NCBI RefSeq assembly: GCF_030409875.1
Contig: NZ_JAUFQR010000001.1
Span: forward strand, 3,472,001 to 3,536,000
Direction: 5' to 3'
Source: Chryseobacterium tructae
GTDB lineage: Bacteria > Bacteroidota > Bacteroidia > Flavobacteriales > Weeksellaceae
DNA: 64,000 bases
Shown here: piece by piece, positions 57,012-64,000 of the stretch
Layout: each line of letters starts with the position of its first letter
Position numbering within the stretch: position 1 is the stretch's first letter
Notes under the pieces: model-generated
The model's database searches: none
What the model saw: the letters and a program-made list of their open reading frames with translations, nothing else
Told to the model about the DNA's origin: nothing
Program-made: the position numbers and the translations under genes

Positions 57012-58078
57012 ATGCCGAATACGATCATTATTGGCTCTGGATCTTACATCCCGAACAGAGTTATTGGTAGAGATTACTTCATGAATTCCGAGTTCTACAC
57101 TGAAGACGGAGTAAAGATTGAAAAGCCTGTGGAAGAGACCATTGCGAAGTTTGTAGAAATTACAGAAATCGAAAACAGGAGATTCATTGAGGATGATCTT
57201 TCCAATTCACAGATCGGTTATAAAGCCGCAAAAATTGCCCTTGAGGATGCAAAAGTAGACGGTGAAGAACTGGATTATATTATTTACGCTAGTAATTTCG
57301 GGGAAGTTACTGAGAACGGCTACGCAGACTTCATGCCAACAATGGCGGCAAGAGTGAAGAATAAACTGGGGATTAAAAACAGAAAATGTGTAACGTATGA
57401 CATGATTTTCGGATGCCCGGGATGGGTAGAAGGTATGATTTTAGCGGACAACCTGATTAAGGCTAAAGTTGCCAAAACCATTCTTATCATTGGAGCTGAG
57501 ACATTAAGCCGTGTCACTGATCCCTATGACAGAAACAGAATGATCTTTGCTGATGGTGCCGGTGCTGTAGTGGTAAAAGCTACAGATGAAGAAAATGTAG
57601 GAATCATTGCTCACAACACCATCTGTGATAACGGCCCTGAGTTAAATTACCTTGAAAACCAACCTTCTATCAACAAAGAAGTAGATCAAAAACGTCTTTA
57701 TGTGAGAATGTTGGGTAGAAAAATCTACGAATACGCACTTAAAAATGTTCCTGTAGCGATCAAAGACACTATTACAGACGCTGGTCTTTCTATTGAAGAC
57801 ATTGATAAATCCTTATCCATCAGGCGAATGCTAAAATGGACTATGCGATGATTGAAAGACTTCACAGACTTTACGACGTGAAAGAATATGATCACGCGAT
57901 CTCTCCTATGACCATCCAAGACCTTGGAAATACGTCTGTTGCGACTATCCCTACCATGTATGATTTAATAATTAAAGGAAAAATGGAGGGTCAATCGTTT
58001 AAAGAGAATGGTAACATTGTAATGACTTCGGTAGGTGCCGGAATGAACATTAATGCTATCGTTTACAGATTTCCTTAA
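57012..58078 (+). CDS. 3-oxoacyl-ACP synthase III family protein, FabH-like (frameshifted)
   Basis: This is a thiolase-fold condensing enzyme of the KAS III type that joins an acyl-CoA with malonyl-ACP. The catalytic Cys is in MIFGCPGWVEGM, His in IHQANAKM and Asn in DLGNTSVATIP. The frame breaks at 57807-57809; one added A restores EDIDKILIHQAN and a 355-residue protein. The long N-terminal insertion (EFYTEDGVKIEKPVEETIAK) differs from E. coli FabH, so a branched-chain or special-lipid role is possible. A single gene with terminator. Confidence 0.9.
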
Positions 58079-58100
58079 AAATAATTTTAATTAAAAATAT

Positions 58101-58137
58101 AAAAAAGCACAAAGGAAGTCTTCTTTTGTGCTTTTTT
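58101..58137 (+). terminator. Terminator after the KAS III-like gene
   Basis: AAAAAAGCACAAAGGAA pairs with TTCTTTTGTGCTTTTTT (one wobble), loop of three. The next gene begins 12 bases beyond the T-run, so that gene may depend on read-through or on a promoter inside this stretch. Confidence 0.88.
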
Positions 58138-58148
58138 TGAATCAGAAT

Positions 58149-59354
58149 ATGCAAAAGAATTTTTTAATCATTGCCGGAATCTTCCTATTTCTGGAAGTTT
58201 ACATTTATCAGGCTGTCCGAACACTGACCGATAATTTCTGGATAAGAACCAGCTATTGGGTAATCTCTTTAATCATATATGGGATATTCGCTTACGAAGT
58301 CACCCATTATCAGAGATCAGACCGAAGTACAATGAGAGCCCAGATCATGATCTCTCTATTTCTGGTATTCATACTTCCAAAAATATTTATTGTTTTATTC
58401 TTATTGATTGATGACCTTATCAGAATCGGAGGATACCTGATAGGCTTTGCAAAACCTGCTGAGAATTTCTTCCCGGAAAGGCGAAAGTTTCTGAGTCTTG
58501 TCGGGTTAGGAATGAGCGGTGTACTTTCTGCCCTATTCATTGATGGAATTACCTTTGGTAAATACCGTCATAAGGTAAGAAAAGTCAAAGTAAAGTTCTC
58601 TAACCTTCCGAAAAGCTTTAAAGGGTACAAAATCATTCAAATCTCTGATGTTCATAGCGGAAGCTTTGCTGATCCAAGTAAATTACAGCATGCTGTTGAT
58701 CTGATCAACGAACAAAAACCCGATCTGGTTTTATTCACCGGAGATATGGTGAATAACGTAGCAGATGAGTTCAAGCCTTTCATTCCTTTATTTTCAAAAA
58801 TTAAAGCGAAAGATGGCAAACTTGCCGTGTTAGGAAATCATGATTACGGAGATTATGTAACCTGGGATTCTCCAGCAGCCAAGAAAGCAAACCTGGATAC
58901 CTTGATCGATTACGAAAAGCAAGCCGGATTTGATATGTTGAGAAATGAACACAGAATCATTGAAAAGAATGGAGAAAAATTATACATTCTCGGGGTTGAA
59001 AACTGGGGACTAAAACCATTCCCTCAATTTGGAAAAATTGATGATGCTTTAAAAGGAGTACCTGATTCCGCTACAAAGATCTTAATGAGCCATGACCCCA
59101 CTCACTTTGATTATGTGGTAAAAAAACACCCTAAAGATATCCACCTAACCCTTTCAGGACATACTCACGGGATGCAATTCGGTCTGGATCTTAAGAACAT
59201 AAAGTGGTCACCTGTTCAATATCGTTATCCAAAATGGGCAGATCTTTATGAAAGCGAAGGGAAATTACTTTATGTTAACAGAGGATTCGGAGTATTGGGA
59301 TATCCGGGAAGAGTTGGGGTATTACCTGAGATTACGCTTTTTGAATTAAGTTAA
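58149..59354 (+). CDS. Membrane-anchored metallophosphoesterase (YkuE/YaeI type)
   Basis: Four N-terminal transmembrane helices (about 1-115) are followed by a twin-Arg-like RRKFLSLVGLG segment and a calcineurin-type phosphoesterase domain. The metal ligands are in IISDVHSGSF-like QISDVHSGSF, FTGDMVNN, GNHDYGDY, MSHDPTHF and SGHTHGMQFG, all intact. The tail NRGFGVLGYPGRVGVLPEIT is typical of the family. The substrate may be a phospholipid or UDP-sugar lipid but is unknown. I start it at ATG 58149, not at a TTG inside the terminator. Confidence 0.88.
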   Translation: MQKNFLIIAGIFLFLEVYIYQAVRTLTDNFWIRTSYWVISLIIYGIFAYEVTHYQRSDRSTMRAQIMISLFLVFILPKIFIVLFLLIDDLIRIGGYLIGFAKPAENFFPERRKFLSLVGLGMSGVLSALFIDGITFGKYRHKVRKVKVKFSNLPKSFKGYKIIQISDVHSGSFADPSKLQHAVDLINEQKPDLVLFTGDMVNNVADEFKPFIPLFSKIKAKDGKLAVLGNHDYGDYVTWDSPAAKKANLDTLIDYEKQAGFDMLRNEHRIIEKNGEKLYILGVENWGLKPFPQFGKIDDALKGVPDSATKILMSHDPTHFDYVVKKHPKDIHLTLSGHTHGMQFGLDLKNIKWSPVQYRYPKWADLYESEGKLLYVNRGFGVLGYPGRVGVLPEITLFELS

Positions 59355-59360
59355 TAAGGA

Positions 59361-59389
59361 GTGAGGTTCAGGCACATTTCTGACCTCAT
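59361..59389 (+). terminator. Weak terminator after the metallophosphoesterase
   Basis: TGAGGTTCAG pairs with CTGACCTCA (one bulge). The T-run GATTTTTTT comes some 10 bases later, so efficiency is doubtful. Confidence 0.5.
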
Positions 59390-59506
59390 ATTGTTTGATT
59401 TTTTTATAAAAACAACAGCATTTGATTTAAAGATACTTTTGAGCAAACAACTCAATACGTGTTTTTGAATCAAGTGCTTTTTTTATTTAATATAATCTGA
59501 AAAATA

Positions 59507-60259
59507 CTAAAATATATAATCTTTCATTCGGGAAGTGGCCATTTCTTTTTCATTAATGAAGGAAAGAAAGTCTTCCAGTTTATCCTCCATTTTTTTACCC
59601 GAAAATAAGCTTCTATAAAATGGGATATCAAAACGGTATTTATTGAAATCTGTGAATTGCCAGATATTGAGATACACCAGAACGAACTCTTCATTCTGTA
59701 ATGTTTCCAACACCATATTCTGATAATACTTCATCGGCAGAATCTGGAATACAAAATCATTGTAAGGTAATTGACTGTAAGGAGAGATACTTTCCGGCAC
59801 AATACTCAGTCCATCTTCTTCTGTAATTTCAGTATCTCTTTTCAGACGTTTGAATGGAAAAAGGATATTGGCATTATCGATATTGGAGACATAATTGAAT
59901 TCCAAAAGCTTTAGATTTTCTTGCGGAATTTTTACATCTTTCTGACGAATGCCTCGGATCTGTTTTCCCAAAAGATCCTGAATATCCTTTTTGGCATTTT
60001 CAATTTCTTCCAGATTTGAACCTTTATTATAAAAAGCAATTTCATGCCCTTGGGATGAAATTGCTTTGATAAGATTTTGCAGTTTTTCAGCAAGAGAAAC
60101 CTCCACAAAAAAACTTGCTTTTGTATCATGAATATCTAAAATTCTGAGAATCGCTTTTGTATTCTCTTCTGTTATTTTCAACCTATCTCCATCGGTAATC
60201 TGAGAACCTCTTTTTACTTCGGCCTCAATATTCGCAATGTTAAAAGTCAACAATATCAT
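59507..60259 (-). CDS. Polysaccharide deacetylase-like protein
   Basis: This is a 250-residue NodB-like protein. ILRILDIHDTKASFFVEVSL corresponds to the xTxFFV segment and SQGHEIAFYNKG to the His motif. The first-motif Asp pair is not clear (FNIANIEAEVKRG), so activity may be altered or lost. The C-terminal part (FVLVYLNIWQFTDFNKYRFD) resembles the DUF3473 tail of O-antigen-type deacetylases. Upstream lies the threonine dehydrogenase gene on the same strand, 84 bases away. No polysaccharide cluster is near. Confidence 0.7.
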   Translation of the reverse strand: MILLTFNIANIEAEVKRGSQITDGDRLKITEENTKAILRILDIHDTKASFFVEVSLAEKLQNLIKAISSQGHEIAFYNKGSNLEEIENAKKDIQDLLGKQIRGIRQKDVKIPQENLKLLEFNYVSNIDNANILFPFKRLKRDTEITEEDGLSIVPESISPYSQLPYNDFVFQILPMKYYQNMVLETLQNEEFVLVYLNIWQFTDFNKYRFDIPFYRSLFSGKKMEDKLEDFLSFINEKEMATSRMKDYIF

Positions 60260-60343
60260 TTAAATTAAATTTTAGATAAAGTTTATAATAAATTAAAAAT
60301 CAATCGTTAAAGCAATACTTAATTAAAGTATAACTTTACATTA

Positions 60344-61309
60344 TTAATCCTTAGCTAATTTTACTTTAAGATTCTTGATCATATCTTTAGACATTTCAGA
60401 AATTCCGAAATCGTAAGACAATCCCCAATCTTTTTTAGCTACAGAATCATCAATTGAAGCCGGCCATGAATCAGCAATTGCCTGTCTGAAATCCGGGTTA
60501 TAATCAATCTTAAAATTTGGGATTTCTTTGGTAATTTCCTCTGCCAATTCTTTTGGAGTAAATGACATTCCGCCTAAGTTATAAGATGAACGAACCGTTA
60601 AACTTTCCTTCGGAGCATCCATTAATTTCAGCGTTGCATTGATGGCATCATCCATATACAACATTGGCATTCCTGTGTTCTCAGAAATGAAACTTGTATA
60701 CTTTCCTTCTTCAATGGCTTTATAGAAAATCTCAACCGCATAGTCAGTAGTTCCACCTCCTGCCGGAGTCTTCCATGAGATCAATCCAGGATATCTGATA
60801 CTTCTTACATCCACTCCATGTTTATCGAAATAGTATTCACACCACTTCTCCCCTGCCATCTTAGAGATTCCGTAAACAGTTGTTGGATTCAGTACCACAT
60901 CCTGTCCTACGTCATGTTTTGGAATTCCTTTTCCAAACACAGCGATAGAACTCGGCCAGAAGATCTTTTTAAGAAGCCCTTCCTTAGCCATTTCACAAAA
61001 ATGAAGGAGAGGTTCAAGATTAAGTTTCCATGCAAAAATAGGTTGCTTTTCCGAGGTTCCGGATAAAAGCGATGCAAGGTGATACACTGTAGTGATGTCA
61101 TAATCCTTAATGATCTGTCTCACTAATTGAGTATTCGTAACATCCATCCTTTCATAATGACCCGCAGAAGTAATTCCCTCCTGCCATCTGTCAAGCCCTG
61201 AAGCGATAACATTTTCCGCTCCGTGAATTTCAACAAGTCTATTGGTAAGCTCGGTGCCAATTTGTCCCAAAGCACCTGTAATCAGTATTCTTTCCGTATA
61301 GGATTCCAT
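60344..61309 (-). CDS. L-threonine 3-dehydrogenase, SDR type
   Basis: This is an extended short-chain dehydrogenase/epimerase of the animal-type L-threonine 3-dehydrogenase group, which turns threonine into 2-amino-3-ketobutyrate. The NAD motif is ILITGALGQIGTELTNRL. The catalytic Ser and YxxxK are in FWPSSIAVFG and TTVYGISKMAGEKW. Group-typical parts are YPGLISWKTPAGGGTTDYA and FISENTGMPMLYMDDA. The length of 321 is usual. A -7 box TACTTTTG lies at 61335-61342 on the minus strand. No kbl gene is adjacent. Confidence 0.9.
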   Translation of the reverse strand: MESYTERILITGALGQIGTELTNRLVEIHGAENVIASGLDRWQEGITSAGHYERMDVTNTQLVRQIIKDYDITTVYHLASLLSGTSEKQPIFAWKLNLEPLLHFCEMAKEGLLKKIFWPSSIAVFGKGIPKHDVGQDVVLNPTTVYGISKMAGEKWCEYYFDKHGVDVRSIRYPGLISWKTPAGGGTTDYAVEIFYKAIEEGKYTSFISENTGMPMLYMDDAINATLKLMDAPKESLTVRSSYNLGGMSFTPKELAEEITKEIPNFKIDYNPDFRQAIADSWPASIDDSVAKKDWGLSYDFGISEMSKDMIKNLKVKLAKD

Positions 61310-61447
61310 TTTTCAGATTTTTTTTAGAATTGTACAAAAGTAAAAAAAACATGTCAACCATAATAATAAAGGTGAATTTAAAATGTATTCCCAAGTTGTC
61401 ATGATTTTTTTTTAAACTAAATTTTGATTATTGCAGGAAACCTGAAA

Positions 61448-61548
61448 CTGGAAGCTGGAAGTTATTAAAGCCCTTAAATACTAAAAAAACAAACTTATAC
61501 AAGTTACAAGACCAATAGAAACTCCCAGATTCCCTCTTCCTTCTCCCT
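61448..61548. repeat. GGAAGCTGGAAG-type inverted repeat in the tdh-ggt gap
   Basis: The 322-base gap 61310-61631 has no gene. GGAAGCTGGAAGTTATTA at 61450-61467 resembles the unit at 18883, and a reverse-oriented, more decayed unit (GAAACTCCC..TTCCCTCTTCC) lies at 61516-61548. A -7-like box TATTTTTG at 61604-61611 precedes ggt by 20 bases. Confidence 0.5.
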
Positions 61549-61631
61549 ATTCTCTCTATCCTATTTTCCTCGCTCCAAGCTCAGGTTATTGATGTAATTT
61601 CCATATTTTTGTTATAAGAAAAACAATCAAT

Positions 61632-63320
61632 ATGAAGAAGATCTTAATGGCTTCGATTATATTAGCCAGCCAGCTTAGCTGGGCTCAGTTTACAGATATC
61701 AATATTGTAAAAGAGGTAAAGGTTAAGAATAAAGGTGTAGTGGTCTCTGCCCATCCATTGGCAAGTGAAGCAGGAGCAAAAATCCTGAGAATGGGAGGAA
61801 ATGCCTATGATGCGATTACCGCTACTCAATATGCACTGGCAGTAGTATATCCTCAGGCAGGAAACATCGGTGGTGGTGGATTCTTGGTGGGGGTAAAAAA
61901 TAATGGTGAAAAATTCACTCTGGACTACAGGGAAACAGCTCCCAAAAAAGCTTCCAGAGATATGTATCTGGATAAAAACGGAAAAGCAAACACTGATCTA
62001 TCTCAGAACGGACGTCTGGCAGTAGGTATTCCAGGAAGTATAGCTGGTTTTTTTGCGACCTTGAAACACTGTAAACTTCCTATGGAAAAGATTATCCAGC
62101 CTGCTATTGATCTGGCAGAACAAGGGTTTGCTATTACCGAGCAGGAAGCAGATATGCTGAATAATAATAGAGAGCATTTTAAGAAACATAATACATCAGC
62201 CATCATTTTTGTAAAAGACAACCTATGGAAAGCCGGTGATCTTTTGATTCAAAAAGACTTGGCTGAAACTTTAAGATTGATCCAAAAACTGGGAGCTAAG
62301 GGTTTTTATGAAGGAAAAACAGCTGACCTTTTGATTGCCGAAATGAAAAAAGGTAATGGGATTATTACATTAGATGACCTTAAAAAGTATAAAGTTGCTG
62401 AAAGAAAAGCTTTAGAATTTGACTACAAAGGCAATAATGTCGTTTCAATGCCTTTGCCTTCAAGCGGCGGATTACTTCTTGCCCAGATGTTGAGAATGGC
62501 TAGCTTTGAAAATCTTGAAAAATACCAGCAAAACTCAACACAAGCTGTTCAGATCATGACGGAAGCAGAAAGAAGAGCTTTTGCAGACAGGGCTGAATAT
62601 ATGGGAGATCCGGATTTCATTCAGGATAAGACACCTTACCTGATTTCGGACGAATACTTAAAAGGCAGATGGAAGAGCTTCAGTTTTGATAAAGCAACTC
62701 CAAGTGCTGAAGTCGGAAAAATCATAGAACAACCTAAAGAATCTACTCAAACCACTCATATCTCTGTTCTTGACAAGGATGGCAACGCTGCTTCAGTAAC
62801 CACTACTCTGAACGGATATTATGGAAGTAAGGTATTGGTTTCAGGAGCCGGTTTCTTTTTGAATAATGAAATGGATGATTTCTCTATTAAGCCTGGCGTT
62901 CCCAATATGTTTGGAGCGGTAGGTGGAGAAGCCAACTCTATTCAGCCAAATAAAAGGATGCTTTCTTCTATGACGCCTACAATTTTGCTTAAAAATGGAA
63001 AACCTTATATGGTCGTAGGAACTCCGGGAGGAACTACTATTCCCACTTCCGTATACCAATCCATTGTCAATGTAGTTGATTTTAAGCTCAATGCTAATAT
63101 TGCAGTGAATGCTCCTAAGTTCCATCATCAGTGGCTTCCGGAAACCATAAAAGTAGAAAATAACTTCCCGGAAAGCACCATTACTGAACTGAAAAAGAAA
63201 AATTACACCTTTGAAAAGGTAAAACAAATTGGAAAGACAGAAGTAATTGTTCTTGACGAAAACGGCAACATTCACGCTGTAGCAGATGGTCGTGGAGATG
63301 ATTCTGTAGCTGTGGAATAA
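61632..63320 (+). CDS. ggt: Gamma-glutamyltransferase
   Basis: This periplasmic N-terminal nucleophile hydrolase cleaves the gamma-glutamyl bond of glutathione. Signal peptide about 1-19 (QLSWAQ). The large subunit holds VVVSAHPLASEAGAKILRMG, GNIGGGGFLVG and LDYRETAP. Self-cleavage should occur before the catalytic Thr in STQTTHISVLDKDGNA. The small subunit holds NNEMDDFSIKPGVPN and SMTPTILLKNGKP, then GTPGGTTIPTSV. The length of 562 is normal. A single gene with a long terminator hairpin. Confidence 0.96.
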   Translation: MKKILMASIILASQLSWAQFTDINIVKEVKVKNKGVVVSAHPLASEAGAKILRMGGNAYDAITATQYALAVVYPQAGNIGGGGFLVGVKNNGEKFTLDYRETAPKKASRDMYLDKNGKANTDLSQNGRLAVGIPGSIAGFFATLKHCKLPMEKIIQPAIDLAEQGFAITEQEADMLNNNREHFKKHNTSAIIFVKDNLWKAGDLLIQKDLAETLRLIQKLGAKGFYEGKTADLLIAEMKKGNGIITLDDLKKYKVAERKALEFDYKGNNVVSMPLPSSGGLLLAQMLRMASFENLEKYQQNSTQAVQIMTEAERRAFADRAEYMGDPDFIQDKTPYLISDEYLKGRWKSFSFDKATPSAEVGKIIEQPKESTQTTHISVLDKDGNAASVTTTLNGYYGSKVLVSGAGFFLNNEMDDFSIKPGVPNMFGAVGGEANSIQPNKRMLSSMTPTILLKNGKPYMVVGTPGGTTIPTSVYQSIVNVVDFKLNANIAVNAPKFHHQWLPETIKVENNFPESTITELKKKNYTFEKVKQIGKTEVIVLDENGNIHAVADGRGDDSVAVE

Positions 63321-63347
63321 TAATATTCTCCCTAATATAACCTATAT

Positions 63348-63405
63348 AGCTTCGGCTTCATTCCTTACAGACGAGATTATCTGTGGAATGAAGCCGAAGC
63401 TTTTT
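63348..63405 (+). terminator. Terminator after ggt
   Basis: AGCTTCGGCTTCATTCC pairs without mismatch with GGAATGAAGCCGAAGCT, followed by TTTT. The 17-bp stem is longer than usual. Confidence 0.93.
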
Positions 63406-63507
63406 GATATCTCAACTTAAAACAACAGATTAATTTCCATGACTTTTATCAGTTTTTTAGATGAAATTTCTTAATTTTCGCCCTTAAAAAAACAAAACGA
63501 CTGTTCA

Positions 63508-64000
63508 TTGAAAGCAAAAAAAATATACAATCAGCTCTATTTTCAGGTAATTATCGCCATAAGTGCGGGAATTTTACTGGGAAACTTCTATCCTGAACTG
63601 GGAGAAAAAATGAAACCTTTGGGAGATGGCTTTATCAAACTGGTAAAAATGATCATCGCTCCGGTAATCTTCATTACACTTACTCTGGGGATTGCTCATA
63701 TGACTGACCTTAAAAAAGTGGGAAGAATTGCTATAAAAGCAATGATTTATTTCTTCACCTTCTCTACCCTAGCCCTTATCATTGGTCTGGTAATCGGGAA
63801 TCTATTACAACCCGGACATGGATTAAACATTGACCCTGCAACTCTTACCGGAAATGTCTCAGAATACCAGGAGAAGGCTCATGAGTCTACCCTTACACGC
63901 TTTATTATGAATATTATTCCTGAAACACTTTTCAGTCCTTTGGTAGGAGATAATATTCTTCAGGTACTTCTTGTTGCTATTTTAATGGGTGTTGCATTGG
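63508..64000 (+). CDS. Dicarboxylate/amino acid:cation symporter (DctA/GltP family), 3' end off window
   Basis: This is the N-terminal part of a sodium/proton:dicarboxylate or glutamate symporter in the inner membrane. From TTG 63508 the frame reads KAKKIYNQLYFQVIIAISAG, then ILLGNFYPELGEKMKPLGDG and FIKLVKMIIAPVIFITLTLG, the family hallmark, and stays open to base 64000. A long periplasmic loop (HGLNIDPATLTGNVSEYQEK) precedes NIIPETLFSPLVGDNILQVL. No ATG lies at the right place, so the TTG start is a best guess. Substrate (C4-dicarboxylate or glutamate) cannot be decided from this part. Confidence 0.88.
   Translation, partial: MKAKKIYNQLYFQVIIAISAGILLGNFYPELGEKMKPLGDGFIKLVKMIIAPVIFITLTLGIAHMTDLKKVGRIAIKAMIYFFTFSTLALIIGLVIGNLLQPGHGLNIDPATLTGNVSEYQEKAHESTLTRFIMNIIPETLFSPLVGDNILQVLLVAILMGVAL

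Overview
The window looks like chromosomal DNA of a Chryseobacterium-like member of the Flavobacteriia. It is AT-rich, and many genes are preceded by the Bacteroidota -7 promoter box TAnnTTTG. It also carries a SusC/SusD system, a PorT-type protein of the type IX secretion system, a zapA-linked 6S-like RNA, and menaquinone-type UbiE/MenG. I see no phage, IS element, tRNA, rRNA or CRISPR array.

Layout. 1-12.2 kb is a starch/maltooligosaccharide utilization locus on the minus strand (susC, susD, susE, a GH97 alpha-glucosidase, and a SusA-like GH13 enzyme). It is interrupted by a bile-acid:sodium-symporter-like protein and a sterol-desaturase-like protein. 12.5-15.4 kb holds metG and a methyltransferase. 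15.7-18.8 kb is a ferric-siderophore uptake pair (TonB receptor plus siderophore-interacting reductase). 19.2-24.3 kb is a tripartite EmrAB/TolC-like efflux operon with an AraC-type regulator upstream. 24.3-31.9 kb has small membrane proteins and lipoproteins, an RsmI-like methyltransferase, a low-molecular-weight phosphatase, dnaA, a thioesterase and pheA. 32-45 kb holds exported proteins, a DUF2339 protein, rarA, yidD, an unusually long lgt, nnr, mscL, serA, idi and gcvT. 45-51 kb is the most accessory-like part: two double-glycine-leader cysteine-rich peptides, palindromic repeats, a 17-copy heptamer repeat, a fluoride riboswitch with a CLC-F fluoride exporter, and a LysR/YeiH pair. 51-64 kb holds an MFS transporter, rny, a 6S-like RNA, zapA, porT, ubiE, a FabH-like synthase, a metallophosphoesterase, a deacetylase-like protein, a threonine dehydrogenase, ggt and the start of a dicarboxylate symporter.

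Data quality. At least 16 genes, including the essential metG and dnaA, are broken by tiny indels. Nearly all are one base missing from an A/T homopolymer, and adding it back restores a normal-length protein. I read these as assembly errors, not pseudogenes, and give each such gene as one feature with the break position.

The best leads are: (1) 17 perfect copies of ATCTTTT directly upstream of the promoter, fluoride riboswitch and CLC-F gene; the array seems to have grown from the tail of a dispersed palindromic element. (2) Two orphan GG-leader peptides with six core cysteines each. (3) Five genes whose -7 box lies only 4-7 bases from the start codon, suggesting leaderless mRNAs. (4) An Lgt with an extra exported N-terminal domain.
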